From Lachnoclostridium phytofermentans (GTDB lineage Bacteria; Bacillota; Clostridia; Lachnospirales; Lachnospiraceae), in assembly GCF_000733755.1 (NCBI RefSeq), contig NZ_JPOF01000008.1, forward strand, positions 248,001 to 312,000: DNA of 64,000 bases, given 5' to 3'. How positions within the stretch are numbered: position 1 is the first letter of the stretch; every line of letters starts with the position of its first letter. The position numbers and the translations under genes were made by a program. This document shows positions 44,131 to 54,003 of the stretch, piece after piece. A model generated the notes under the pieces. The model was not told the origin of the DNA and did no database searches. It worked only from the letters and a program-made list of their open reading frames with translations.

Positions 44131-44955
44131 TTATTGACGTCTTCTTACTTTCCGTTCAACATAGGAAAGAATTCCATATAGAGCTGTTGCGACGATACAT
44201 AAAATAACTATGCTCATAATAACCCAATCCAGTTTGAAAACCTGAGAACCGTATACAATGAGATATCCTAAACCAGCCTTAGCAGCAAGAAATTCACCTA
44301 TGATAACACCAACTAAAGAAAGGCCGATATTGACCTTCATACAGCTAATAATAGAAGGTAGGTTACCTGGAAGTACTACTTTAAATAAAACATCTTTTTT
44401 AGTACCACCCAGTGTATAGATGAGTTTGTATTTATCTTGCTCCGTGGAGTTGAAATTGGTATATAGTGTTATAATTGTTCCGAAGACTGCGACCGTCACC
44501 GCCGCCACAATAATAGTCTTCATATTATTCCCAAGCCAAACAATAAAAACAGGCGCGAGAGCTGACTTTGGAAGGCTATTAAGTACCACAAGATAAGGTT
44601 CTAACACCTTAGCAACACTTTCATTCCACCACAACAAGACTGCAACTAGAAGTCCTATGCCTATAACTAAACCAAAACTTATAAAAGTTTCCATCAGTGT
44701 AATTCCGATATGGTAAAATACTGTACCATCTTTCGCCATATCCGTGAAACACTTAACAACTCTGGAAGGGCTACTGAATATAAATGAATTTAGCCACCCA
44801 GCCCTTGTTGAAAGCTCCCACAAAATTAAAAAAGATAAAAATATAATCCATTGTGCGATACGAATTTTTGTTACTCTCTTTTGATATCGTTTTAGATACG
44901 CTTGGTGGATTGCAGAAGCAGATAAGAAATCCTCTTTCTTAATACGATGCGTCAT
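44131..44955 (-). CDS. NitT/TauT-type ABC importer permease
   Basis: A BPD_transp_1 permease of 274 aa with six hydrophobic segments, starting with WIIFLSFLILWELS. The EAA-like coupling loop is in YTLGGTKKDVLFKVVLPGNLPSIISCMKVN. Relatives import nitrate, sulfonates, thiamine precursors (HMP) or riboflavin-like compounds; nothing here decides among them. It overlaps the ATPase gene by 4 bp (ATGA), so the two are co-translated. No substrate-binding protein gene is adjacent, which is unusual. Confidence 0.88.
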   Translation of the reverse strand: MTHRIKKEDFLSASAIHQAYLKRYQKRVTKIRIAQWIIFLSFLILWELSTRAGWLNSFIFSSPSRVVKCFTDMAKDGTVFYHIGITLMETFISFGLVIGIGLLVAVLLWWNESVAKVLEPYLVVLNSLPKSALAPVFIVWLGNNMKTIIVAAVTVAVFGTIITLYTNFNSTEQDKYKLIYTLGGTKKDVLFKVVLPGNLPSIISCMKVNIGLSLVGVIIGEFLAAKAGLGYLIVYGSQVFKLDWVIMSIVILCIVATALYGILSYVERKVRRRQ

Positions 44956-45734
44956 ACAGATGTCAACTCCTTCCAGATTAAATTGAAATAGGTACTGAAT
45001 TCAGGAGCTAAACGCTTTTGTAGTGGAGAATCATCTTTCGAGGTCAAGTTGATTTCGATTTCTTTTTTTACAGAAGCTGGTCGATTAGAAAGTACAATCA
45101 CCTTATCTGCTGTACTGATTGCCTCCGCTATATCATGGGTAATTAATACCGCAGTTTTATTTTCTTTGCGGATAATCTTACAAATATCGTCTGAAACCTC
45201 AAGACGAGTCTGATAATCTAGCGCTGAAAATGGTTCGTCTAAAAGCAGAATATCTGGTTGCAAAAGTAGTGTACGGATTAATGCTGCACGTTGCCGCATT
45301 CCACCAGATAATTCCATAGGCTTAGAATCAATAAATGAGATTAGTCCATAAGTCTCTAATAAATGATTAATGATAACCATGCTTTGGTCTGAGTATTTAT
45401 GTTGAATCTCCAGACCAAGCGCAACATTTCGCAATGTGCTTCTCCAATCCAGAAGATGGTCTTTTTGCAACATGTAACCAATATTTAAGCCTGAATTTTT
45501 TGTGTCCTTACCATTAATATAGATACTTCCTGTATCGGGTTTAATTAATCCAGCAATTAATGATAGTAGAGTTGACTTACCACACCCACTAGGTCCTACA
45601 ATTGCTAGAAACTGCCCCTCTGATACATGAAAACTGACCTCCTTCAATGCAGTAGTCTCTCCAGCTAAGGTATGATACGAGTAGCTTAAACGATCTACAT
45701 GGAGAAATTCCTTAGTAGTAATATGAGATTCCAT
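44952..45734 (-). CDS. NitT/TauT-type ABC importer ATPase
   Basis: The ATPase subunit, 260 aa. Walker A is GPSGCGKSTLL, the Q loop YMLQKDHLLDW, the signature ELSGGMRQRAALIRTL and Walker B ILLLDEPFSALD, followed by the switch His in LITHDIAEA. GGAGG lies 6 bases before ATG 45734. It is the first gene of a two-gene operon with the permease at 44131. A binding protein must be encoded elsewhere or is lacking. Confidence 0.93.
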   Translation of the reverse strand: MESHITTKEFLHVDRLSYSYHTLAGETTALKEVSFHVSEGQFLAIVGPSGCGKSTLLSLIAGLIKPDTGSIYINGKDTKNSGLNIGYMLQKDHLLDWRSTLRNVALGLEIQHKYSDQSMVIINHLLETYGLISFIDSKPMELSGGMRQRAALIRTLLLQPDILLLDEPFSALDYQTRLEVSDDICKIIRKENKTAVLITHDIAEAISTADKVIVLSNRPASVKKEIEINLTSKDDSPLQKRLAPEFSTYFNLIWKELTSV

Positions 45735-46665
45735 GAGTAGCCTCCATATTTATGCTATACAGTATTATATGAGGAAAAAGCGAGTTGGTGAGTTATATAT
45801 TTGTAGATAAATGGCAAAAAAATAAAAGTTTTGGGGACTGTTAGCTGAGACTTTGGCTGCCTTAGAATGTTATGTTCGAAATGTTTGCTATCGCTAGAGG
45901 ATAGTTTATCCTTTATTCTGTAGATAAAAATAGAGATACTAAGCTAAGCTAAGATAACCAATAGCTATGATAGAAATAATTAAATTTATAGTTAAGTGTT
46001 CACAAATATGTAAATATATGGTAAGCTATAGACGAGAACTATCGAACCATAGTTTACAGCGAATAAAGATTAATAATGAAAAATGCTATTTTTTGTAGAA
46101 AAGATTATGTCATTAAAAATTAAGATGTTTAATAAGCTTGTTCATAAAGGAAAATAAGAAAAAAAGAAGGAAGGTTTTCCAATGCAGCTCAAAATTTTGC
46201 TGAAATTTTACAAGTACACGAAGTATTCTATCCTTAACTCTAATGGAGCAGAATCAATACTCTAACCGTTAATTAACTATTCTCAAGACATAAAGTAAAA
46301 ATTCATAAAGACTTCAAAGAATTTCTACCATTCGATATCATTCTTTTAACCATTCTAAAACTAGTTTATTAATCGACCGACTATCAATCAACAAAAATGA
46401 ATCCTACATATCACTAGAAATATAATCAATCAATAGCTCCTAAATTTTATAAATAATTACTTTACCTAATCCTATAACAAAAGAACTACAGATACTGAAA
46501 AGGTATAAGAACTCTTTAGAAAAATTAATAAAAATAAAGGTGAAATTATAGGTAGATAATCACTTTATAGAAACTAAATTAATAATAATTCTCATTTTTT
46601 GCATAATTATAATTAAATAGATAGGAATGATTAACAAAGAAATGAAACTCATTAGCGACATATTA
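45735..46665. other. Large AT-rich gene-free region
   Basis: About 930 bp without a recognisable gene. I checked for thiamine (TPP) and other common riboswitch cores upstream of the ABC genes and saw none. One tiny ORF (46182-46265) has a fair ribosome-binding site. The stretch 46260-46600 has an unusual strand composition (C/T and A rich, G poor) that could be a decayed gene or a non-coding RNA. Confidence 0.4.
46182..46265 (+). CDS. Possible 27-aa leader peptide or small ORF
   Basis: ATG 46182 is preceded by GAAGGAAGG at about 8 bases and opens 27 codons (MQLKILLKFYKYTKYS...) to TAA 46263-46265. It is lysine- and tyrosine-rich with no known family. It could be chance in AT-rich DNA. Confidence 0.15.
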   Translation: MQLKILLKFYKYTKYSILNSNGAESIL

Positions 46666-46694
46666 TTGACTTTTTTGTCCATTGTTGCTATAAT
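46666..46694 (+). promoter_or_regulatory. Promoter of the InlB-repeat lipoprotein gene
   Basis: TTGACT (46666-46671) and TATAAT (46689-46694) with a 17-bp spacer. The leader of about 110 nt before ATG 46811 has a T7 run (about 46773-46779) but no clear stem. Confidence 0.75.
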
Positions 46695-46810
46695 CTGTAT
46701 GAATTAGCAAAATTTACATAACAAATCTGCGAAGAAGCATTCCTATTTTTGGCATGGGGGTGGTTTCTCTTTTTTTATTCGGAGATATTGGTTAATCTTG
46801 GGAGGATACT

Positions 46811-48028
46811 ATGTACAAGTTGAAAAAAGGATTTATGGTATTGGTAATGGCCACCTCAACATTACTACTTGGTGGCTGTAGCGTAGGAACGAGTTCTCTA
46901 TTTACACATCCTGCAGAGCAGGGGTATGAATATGAGGTTACATACGATACAATGGGTGGTCATATCAATCAAGAAAATAAACGTGTTGTATATTATGCAG
47001 AGGATTCGCTTTTGTTTGAACCAAGCGGAACAGCTGGTATGCTCGTACAGCCTAAGAATGGTGATAAGACCTTAGTCGGATGGTATACCAAGTATACAAC
47101 AGAAGAATCTAGTGATGGAACTGTCTATCATTTCAATGAAGAGGATTTGTGGGATTTTTCTGCTGACCGAATATCTAATGAAAACACTACGGATCAAAAT
47201 TTAACATTATATGCCAGATGGGCTGATAATCCCTCTATTAACTTCTTAGATGCGACAAATCCTGAGGGAGATACCCTGTTAAAATGGTCAATTAGTGTAG
47301 GAAGTGAATTAAAGCGCCCAACATCTACGGAGCCAAAGAAGGCAGGATTCACTTTAATAGATTATTATAAGGATCCAGAGTGCACTGTAAAATTCGAATT
47401 CGATCAAGTGATTGAAGAGGACGATATTGATTACTCGAATGGCGGTAAAGCTCAGATCAATATTTATTGTAAGTTTATCGAAGGTGAAATGACTCGTGTT
47501 AAAACAGTAGGTCAGTTAAAAGCAATAGCAGATAAACCGGAAGGACATTATATTTTAGCTAATGATATTGATTTATCGAAAGAAAAATGGACACCAATCG
47601 ATAATTTTAATGGTGTACTGGATGGAAACGGATATTCCATTAAAAATTTAAATTTAACTGTGAAGAATCGTGTATCTGGTATCGCAGCTAAAAAAGCGGA
47701 AGAAGTATCCTTTGGATTATTTTCTAAATTAGAAGGTGCTAAGATTAATGACTTAACCTTGAAGGATATCAATATTGTAATTGATAAATCTTCAAATGTT
47801 AAAGTTTGTGTTGGAGGACTAGCTGGTCGTACTAAGAAAACAACCATCGAGAATTGTACCTTTGATGGAATAACGATTTCGTCGGATGGATTGTGTAGTA
47901 TTGATATCGTTGCATCAAGTTCAGTAGCTGGTGATTATTCCACCAAGATAAACAATTGTGTGTTTGAGAATATCGATATGAAAAAGATAACAACTTCTGG
48001 TAATTTGAATCTGATAGAACAAAAATAA
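46811..48028 (+). CDS. Surface lipoprotein with InlB-type repeat and beta-helix region
   Basis: A lipoprotein of 405 aa with the lipobox LLLGGC (Cys23). Two Listeria-Bacteroides (InlB B/Flg_new-like) modules follow, about 40-140 (YEVTYDTMGGHI ... LVGWYTKYTT ... LTLYARWAD) and 140-220 (LIDYYKDPECTVKFEFDQ). A C-terminal part (about 225-405) has GLUG/beta-helix repeats (ILANDIDLSKEKWTPIDNF, GVLDGNGYSIKNLNL, VGGLAGRTKKTTIENCTF). These are adhesion or surface-binding modules. GGGAGG precedes ATG 46811. It lies 127 bp before a peptide-type binding protein and may share its transcript; a joint role is only suggested by position. Confidence 0.8.
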   Translation: MYKLKKGFMVLVMATSTLLLGGCSVGTSSLFTHPAEQGYEYEVTYDTMGGHINQENKRVVYYAEDSLLFEPSGTAGMLVQPKNGDKTLVGWYTKYTTEESSDGTVYHFNEEDLWDFSADRISNENTTDQNLTLYARWADNPSINFLDATNPEGDTLLKWSISVGSELKRPTSTEPKKAGFTLIDYYKDPECTVKFEFDQVIEEDDIDYSNGGKAQINIYCKFIEGEMTRVKTVGQLKAIADKPEGHYILANDIDLSKEKWTPIDNFNGVLDGNGYSIKNLNLTVKNRVSGIAAKKAEEVSFGLFSKLEGAKINDLTLKDINIVIDKSSNVKVCVGGLAGRTKKTTIENCTFDGITISSDGLCSIDIVASSSVAGDYSTKINNCVFENIDMKKITTSGNLNLIEQK

Positions 48029-48155
48029 GGAATAATTGGTTTTCACAAAGCTCTTAAAATTCTTGTTGCGGTGAACATAAGAACAAGGAGTAGTAATATC
48101 TTAGGGTAATTAAGTCGTAAGGCTATAATTATAATAATTAAAACGGAGGAAAATT

Positions 48156-50633
48156 ATGAAAAAGACAAAGAAATTAGTTGCGTTACTTCTTTGCATGTCT
48201 ATGATTCTTTCTTTAGCAGCATGTAGTAAGAAAGATAAAGATGTAAATAAGGATATTACGCCAACTGCAGCACCAACTGAAGCTGCAGGCGAAAACAATG
48301 GGCAAGATCAAACAGTGAAGCCTGACGTACCAGCAGATAGAAGAGATGCTTCAACAGCACGTTCTACTGCTAATGAGAGTTCACCATTTGTTATTAGTAC
48401 TTTAACACTTGATGGAAAATTCTCCCCATTCTTCTACACAAGTGCAAATGACGAAAAGGTATTAGAGAAAACTCAAGTTACTCTAATTACTAATAATGAA
48501 TTAGCAGAGCCAGTTGCTGGAGTAGATCAACCAACAGCTGCATGGGATTTTGAGATGACAACGAATGATGATCAATCTAAGTCAACTTATAAATTCTGGA
48601 TTAAGAATGGAATTACATTTAGTGATGGGCATGAATTAGATGCAGATGATGTATTATTTAATCTGTATTTATTATTAGATCCTAAGTATGATGGCTCTTC
48701 TACTTTATATTCTATGAATATTGAAGGATTAAAAGCTTATCAGACTCAGATACTTGATGAAAGTACAGCGGATGCCAAACTTGCAGAGTTTGCTAGCATA
48801 GCAGATAAAAAAGTAGAAGATGCGATTGCTGGTAATGGTGAGGCAGCTATATTAGATAAATTATGGGAACTTGTTGAAGAAAGTGTTATAGCAGATAATA
48901 ACGCATTAATCAGTAATCAATATGTACCAGGAGATTTTGGTTTAGAAGCACCTGAAGATTTCTTAACTTCTGCACCACAGACTATTATCCTATTTTACTC
49001 TGGTATGAGTATCGGGAAAGAGTTGATTAGTTATAAAGATGGTGCATATGTGATCGATGAATCTACAGGATTAACTGTAGATAAAATGAGTTCATACACA
49101 GAACAAGACTACATTGATGCTTCAATGAAGTGCATCAAAGAAGCAATAACACCTGTTGAGTTTGATGCCGCATTTGGCTACACAACGGTAGATGATGTTA
49201 AGAAATTCTATGCAGCAGAAGAAAAATCAGCATATCTTGAGTCAAATAAAGGTACTGTTAAAAGCATCAGTGGTATTACCAAGGGGAAAGAAGTATGTTC
49301 AGACGGTGTTGAGCGTGAGACAGTTACTGTAGTATTAAATGGAGTTGACCCTAAGGCTATTTGGAATTTTACATTCCCAGTTGCTCCAATGCACTACTAT
49401 ACAGGTCAGGCAAGACATGATGCAGCCAATGGTGTTGATTCTTTTGGTGTTGACTTTTCTAGCAGTGAGTTCATGTTAGAAATTAAGGATTTAAATGGCC
49501 TACCTATGGGTGCAGGACCATATAAGATTACAGATGTAAATAATTCGGAAAGTCCTAAAGCAGATGGATTCTTTAATAATGGTATCTGTTACTTAACAGC
49601 AAATGATAATTTTATGTTGGGGGCTCCAAAGGCTAAATATTTAAGATTTAAAACAATTAACTCTGGATCAGAATTAGATTCCGTACTGACAGGAGAGACA
49701 CATTACTCAGAACCTCAAGCAAGTGGTACTGTTATCAATCAGATCACATCAGATGCATCCTATTCTCATCTGGACTATGTGTTAGTTGATAATTTAGGAT
49801 ATGGTTACATTGGTATCAATGCACAGTTGATTCCTGATATTAACGTAAGACGTGCTCTTATGTCTGCTATGGATACTGCTTTAACATTAGGCTCTTATCC
49901 AGGTGGTTTAGCTGCAGTAATTCATAGACCAATGAGTCAGGTATCATGGGCTTATCCAGAAGGATCTACAGCTATGTACCCATTTGATGAGTCCGGTGCT
50001 GTATCGAAAGACTATTTCCTAAAAGCTGGATATACTGAAGCTGCTGATGGAACATTACTTACTCCAGAAGGAAAGAAACCATCCTTTAAATTTACTCTTC
50101 CAGCGAATGCAGAAGATCACCCAGCTGGTCAGGTATTCTTAAAAGCACAGGAAGTCCTCGCAAAAATTGGCGTAGAAATAATTATTGATATTGATCAAAA
50201 TCTTTTAAGTAAGTTAGAGGAAAGTGTTATCTCTGTTTGGGCAGCTGCATGGCAAGCAACAATCGATCCAGATATGTTCCAAACATATTATTCTGATCCA
50301 GCAAAGAATCAAGCAGGCTCTCCAAAGTCTTCAGGATTGTACTATAAATTTGAGAATGGTACTGAGGAAGAAAAAGCTATTCTTGTTCGTTTAAATGAAT
50401 TAATCGAGCAAGGCCGTTCTACTCTTAATGTAGATGAAAGAAAACCAATCTATACAGAAGCTCTTGATAAGGCTATGGAAATGGCCGTTGAACTTCCAAC
50501 TTACCAGAGAAAGAATATGTTTGTTTTCGACAAGACTGTAGTTGATTCAAGTAGTTTAACACCAACAGATAAAACGACTCCTTACAGAAGTCCGATATTT
50601 GAAATTTGGAATGTTAGCTTACTTGACAAGTAA
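48156..50633 (+). CDS. Family-5 solute-binding lipoprotein (peptide-type ABC importer), oversized
   Basis: An extracellular binding lipoprotein of 825 aa with lipobox LAAC (Cys23) and an acidic/Ala linker (about 24-75). The SBP_bac_5 domain shows KFWIKNGITFSDGHELDADDVLFNLYLLLDP, PMGAGPYKITDV and NVRRALMSAMD. Family members are usually about 500-600 aa. Here about 150 residues (roughly 195-360, Glu/Lys/Ala rich) are inserted between the domain I motif and the strand ETVTVVLNGVDPKAIWNF. The protein at 57327 has a similar insertion. ACGGAGG lies upstream. The peptide ligand is assumed from the family. Confidence 0.9.
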   Translation: MKKTKKLVALLLCMSMILSLAACSKKDKDVNKDITPTAAPTEAAGENNGQDQTVKPDVPADRRDASTARSTANESSPFVISTLTLDGKFSPFFYTSANDEKVLEKTQVTLITNNELAEPVAGVDQPTAAWDFEMTTNDDQSKSTYKFWIKNGITFSDGHELDADDVLFNLYLLLDPKYDGSSTLYSMNIEGLKAYQTQILDESTADAKLAEFASIADKKVEDAIAGNGEAAILDKLWELVEESVIADNNALISNQYVPGDFGLEAPEDFLTSAPQTIILFYSGMSIGKELISYKDGAYVIDESTGLTVDKMSSYTEQDYIDASMKCIKEAITPVEFDAAFGYTTVDDVKKFYAAEEKSAYLESNKGTVKSISGITKGKEVCSDGVERETVTVVLNGVDPKAIWNFTFPVAPMHYYTGQARHDAANGVDSFGVDFSSSEFMLEIKDLNGLPMGAGPYKITDVNNSESPKADGFFNNGICYLTANDNFMLGAPKAKYLRFKTINSGSELDSVLTGETHYSEPQASGTVINQITSDASYSHLDYVLVDNLGYGYIGINAQLIPDINVRRALMSAMDTALTLGSYPGGLAAVIHRPMSQVSWAYPEGSTAMYPFDESGAVSKDYFLKAGYTEAADGTLLTPEGKKPSFKFTLPANAEDHPAGQVFLKAQEVLAKIGVEIIIDIDQNLLSKLEESVISVWAAAWQATIDPDMFQTYYSDPAKNQAGSPKSSGLYYKFENGTEEEKAILVRLNELIEQGRSTLNVDERKPIYTEALDKAMEMAVELPTYQRKNMFVFDKTVVDSSSLTPTDKTTPYRSPIFEIWNVSLLDK

Positions 50634-50703
50634 TAAGTGGAAAAAATAAAAGAGTTCTAATGGAGAAGTACTCTTTAACGTACTAGATCTATTGAAAATG
50701 ATG

Positions 50704-50737
50704 AAAAGGGGGGCATAAGGCTTTCGTCCCCCTTTTT
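50704..50737 (+). terminator. Intercistronic terminator between binding-protein and permease genes
   Basis: AAAAGGGGG (50704-50712) pairs with CCCCCTTTTT (50728-50737), which is itself the T-tract. It probably ends most transcripts after the binding protein and lets a fraction read into the permease genes. Confidence 0.75.
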
Positions 50738-50757
50738 CTACAGTGTGGGGTAAAAAC

Positions 50758-51747
50758 ATGTTCAAATATTTATTAAAAAGACTTGCAATATCCGTATTTA
50801 TTCTATTTGGGGTATCAATTCTTATTTATTTTATTGTTCGTATGATGCCAGCAGATTATATTGACCAACATACTTCTGCTCAAGTAGCGCAAGGTCAGTT
50901 AACTAAAGAAGATGTACAAAGAATGAAAGAGTTATATGGTATTGGAGATAATTCCTTTGGTGGAATAATAAAAAGCTACGGACAATGGCTATCCAAAGCT
51001 GTTCGTGGTGATTTTGGTGTGTCCTTTGTATATGGACGTCCGGTTAAAGATGTAATCAGTAAATATATGTGGATATCGTTTGGTATATCCTTAGTTGGTA
51101 TGATATTAAATATTCTAATATCGATACCCCTTGGTATCATAGCTGCAACGAAACAGTATGGAGTTGTTGACTATGCAGTTACAATACTTGCTATGATGGG
51201 TATCTCCTTACCAACATTTTTCTTAGCGGCTTTATTGATGCGTGTATTTTCAATTCAACTGGGGTGGTTCCCATTACAAGGTCTTTCTGATGCAACACAG
51301 ATTTTAACAGGTTTTAGACGAGTTCTTGACAATATCCATCATCTAATACTTCCAATGGTAACCCTTGTAATTTTATCGATTGGTAGTTTGATGCGTTATA
51401 CAAGAACCAATATGTTAGAAGTATTGAATTCCGACTATATCCGCACTGCAAGGGCAAAAGGGTTGTCTGAGAAGGTGGTTATTTATAAACATGCATTCCG
51501 TAATACACTAATTCCTATTGTTACTATGCTTGGTGGTAGTATCCCAGGGTTATTTGGAGGAGCAATGATCACAGAAACAGTTTTTGCTATCCCTGGTATC
51601 GGCTCCACATCATATAAGGCTATGTTACAGGGAGATATTCCATTTGTAATGGGATATATGATGTTTTTAGCTGTATTGACTGTTTTAGGTACCATTCTTG
51701 CGGATATTTCATACGCAATAGTGGACCCTCGTGTGAAACTACAATAA
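50758..51747 (+). CDS. Peptide-type ABC importer permease, DppB/OppB type
   Basis: A membrane permease of 329 aa with six hydrophobic segments, starting MFKYLLKRLAISVFILFGVSILIY. The coupling loop is TRTNMLEVLNSDYIRTARAKGLSEKVV, and ITETVFAIPGIGSTSYKAM is characteristic. I chose ATG 50758; a GTG at 50743 would add five residues. It is the first permease of the first importer, 12 bp upstream of its partner. Confidence 0.93.
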   Translation: MFKYLLKRLAISVFILFGVSILIYFIVRMMPADYIDQHTSAQVAQGQLTKEDVQRMKELYGIGDNSFGGIIKSYGQWLSKAVRGDFGVSFVYGRPVKDVISKYMWISFGISLVGMILNILISIPLGIIAATKQYGVVDYAVTILAMMGISLPTFFLAALLMRVFSIQLGWFPLQGLSDATQILTGFRRVLDNIHHLILPMVTLVILSIGSLMRYTRTNMLEVLNSDYIRTARAKGLSEKVVIYKHAFRNTLIPIVTMLGGSIPGLFGGAMITETVFAIPGIGSTSYKAMLQGDIPFVMGYMMFLAVLTVLGTILADISYAIVDPRVKLQ

Positions 51748-51759
51748 GGAGGTCTGAAG

Positions 51760-52809
51760 ATGAGTGATGAAAATAATACAAATGTTCAGGCTACTGAGTT
51801 AGAACATGAGAGCTTGAGCGATAGTGTACGTGCGCTATCTCCAACACGTTTGGTAGTAAAACGTTTTTTTAGAAGTCGTTTATCAATGGTAGGTTTGTTT
51901 ATCATTATATTTCTGTTTTTATTTAGCTATGTAGGTCCTTTATTCGTTCCATATGGAGAAACTCAGGTATTTCCTATTCCTACGGAAGTAAAAGTGTCTT
52001 CCTCTGAAACATTTGTTGGAGCAGATGGAGAAAAATATCAATATTATGATGTTTCTACAGGAATTGATTACTATAAATCTGCACCATCAAAAGAGCATTG
52101 GCTAGGAACAGATAGTAATGGTATGGATGTGTTTGTTCGCTTAATGTATGGTGGCAGAATTTCACTGACAATCAGCTTTTTAGTAATATTTTTAGAAACA
52201 ATTATAGGTATTGTATTTGGTGGAATTTCAGGATATTTTGGTGGAAAGATAGATATGCTTATCATGCGTTTGGTTGATATCTTAAACTGTATTCCTACCA
52301 TGCCGGTCTTACTTGTGCTTTCTTCTGTCTTACAAGCGATTCCAGTGGATATCATACCTGTAGGTATGAGGATTTACTACCTGATGGGTTTTCTTACTTT
52401 GATTGGATGGGCAGGAACAGCACGTATGGTAAGAGGACAAATATTATCTTTACGTGAACAGGAGTATATGGTCGCAGCAGAAGCCACTGGTATTTCTGCA
52501 AAAGCTAAAATTTTTAGACACTTAATACCAAATGTTATGCCTCAATTAATTGTACAGATGACATTAGGTCTTGGTAGCATCATCTTATATGAATCAACAT
52601 TATCCTTCTTAGGTCTTGGGGTACAGATACCAAAGTCAGCCTGGGGTACTATGATTTCTCTAGCGGATCCATCGAAGGGACAAAGTATCTTACAGTATTA
52701 TCCGAACCTTTGGATAGCTCCTGGTGTCTTAATTGTACTTGCTGTATTAGCATTTAACTTTGTAGGTGATGGATTACGTGATGCAATCGATCCAAAGATG
52801 AAGAGATAG
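51760..52809 (+). CDS. Peptide-type ABC importer permease, DppC/OppC type
   Basis: The partner permease, 349 aa. An N-terminal cytoplasmic region (about 1-40) ends with SPTRLVVKRFFRSRLSMVG, followed by TM1. An extracytoplasmic loop of about 70 residues leads to EHWLGTDSNGMDVFVRLMYGGR, the OppC hallmark. The coupling loop is LREQEYMVAAEATGISAKAKIF and the C terminus reads GDGLRDAIDPKMKR. AAGGAGG precedes ATG 51760. Compare the paralogue at 61050, which carries about 265 extra residues in the same loop. Confidence 0.93.
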   Translation: MSDENNTNVQATELEHESLSDSVRALSPTRLVVKRFFRSRLSMVGLFIIIFLFLFSYVGPLFVPYGETQVFPIPTEVKVSSSETFVGADGEKYQYYDVSTGIDYYKSAPSKEHWLGTDSNGMDVFVRLMYGGRISLTISFLVIFLETIIGIVFGGISGYFGGKIDMLIMRLVDILNCIPTMPVLLVLSSVLQAIPVDIIPVGMRIYYLMGFLTLIGWAGTARMVRGQILSLREQEYMVAAEATGISAKAKIFRHLIPNVMPQLIVQMTLGLGSIILYESTLSFLGLGVQIPKSAWGTMISLADPSKGQSILQYYPNLWIAPGVLIVLAVLAFNFVGDGLRDAIDPKMKR

Positions 52810-52821
52810 GGGGATAATGCT

Positions 52822-54003
52822 ATGGCGAAAGCAAAGAAAGATAACGGGCATTATATAACCCGTCAGGAAGAAAGAGCAATTTCTAAATATAATCGTAAAA
52901 CAACAAAAGAATTGGAAGCAAAAAAGCATCAAAAGAATGTCGATGAAGGTATGTATGTAACCTCAATGAAGGACACGAATAATATCATAGAATTTGATGA
53001 TTTACATACTTATTTCTTTACAGATGCTGGAACTGTTAAGGCTGTTGATGGGGTATCCTTTAATATTCCAAAAAATAGTACAGTTGGTGTTGTAGGTGAG
53101 TCAGGGTGTGGAAAAAGTGTAACAAGTTTATCACTGATGCAGTTAGTACAAGCACCTCAAGGTCAAATTGTTAGTGGATCTATTCGTTATAATGCAGGAG
53201 ATAAGTGCTATGATATAGCGAAGATGCCAATTGACATGATGAGACAAATACGTGGAAAAGATATTGCAATGATTTTCCAAGAACCAATGACAAGTTTAAA
53301 CCCTGTGTTTACGGTTGGTTATCAACTAGATGAAGTTACATTACTCCATAATCCAAAAGCAACCAAGGAAGAAGCGAAAAAGAAATCTATTGAAATGCTT
53401 ACACAGGTGGGAATTGCCCGTCCAGAAGGCGTATATAATAATTATCCTCATGAGTTATCTGGTGGTATGAGGCAACGTGTAATGATAGCAATGGCACTTG
53501 TTTGTAATCCAAAGCTAATTATTGCAGATGAACCAACAACAGCTCTTGATGTTACGATTCAAGCTCAAATACTCGATTTACTTCGTTCGGTGCGTGAAGA
53601 AATCAATGGTAGTATTATGTTAATTACGCATGATCTTGGTGTGGTTGCAGAAATGGCAGATTTTGTTGTCGTTATGTATGCTGGAAGAATTATTGAGATG
53701 GGTACTGCAAAGGAAATTTTCCTTACACCAAAGCATCCATATACAATAGGACTTATGAAGAGTAAACCAATTGTTAATAAAAAAGTAGATCGCTTATATA
53801 GTATACCAGGACAGGTACCAAATCCGATTAATATGCCGCAGACATGCTATTTTAAAGATCGTTGCGATCGTAGTCATACTGCGTGTGAGGGACCATATCC
53901 AAAAGTTACCAAATTTAGTGATACACATCTCGTGTCCTGCTATTTATATAAAGATACGCCGGCACAAGAAAATAAGAGCACGGAGGTGGTAAAGGATGAG
54001 TGA
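52822..54003 (+). CDS. Peptide-type ABC importer ATPase, DppD/OppD type, with basic N-terminal extension
   Basis: An ATPase of 393 aa. Walker A is GESGCGKSVTSL, the Q loop FQEPMTSLNPVF, the signature HELSGGMRQRVMIAMAL, Walker B LIIADEPTTALD, and the C-terminal oligopeptide-transporter motif has CYFKDRCDRSHTAC, whose cysteines suit the Fe-S or zinc site known in this family. A Lys/Arg/Gln-rich extension of about 55 residues (KKDNGHYITRQEERAISKYN) precedes the usual start (IIEFDDLHTYFF). The second system's ATPase has it as well. It overlaps the next gene by 8 bp. Confidence 0.93.
   Translation: MAKAKKDNGHYITRQEERAISKYNRKTTKELEAKKHQKNVDEGMYVTSMKDTNNIIEFDDLHTYFFTDAGTVKAVDGVSFNIPKNSTVGVVGESGCGKSVTSLSLMQLVQAPQGQIVSGSIRYNAGDKCYDIAKMPIDMMRQIRGKDIAMIFQEPMTSLNPVFTVGYQLDEVTLLHNPKATKEEAKKKSIEMLTQVGIARPEGVYNNYPHELSGGMRQRVMIAMALVCNPKLIIADEPTTALDVTIQAQILDLLRSVREEINGSIMLITHDLGVVAEMADFVVVMYAGRIIEMGTAKEIFLTPKHPYTIGLMKSKPIVNKKVDRLYSIPGQVPNPINMPQTCYFKDRCDRSHTACEGPYPKVTKFSDTHLVSCYLYKDTPAQENKSTEVVKDE

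Noticed and set aside
45735-46100. TPP riboswitch before the NitT/TauT-type genes
   Set aside because: No CUGAGA / ACCUGAUCUGG-like core on the minus strand.
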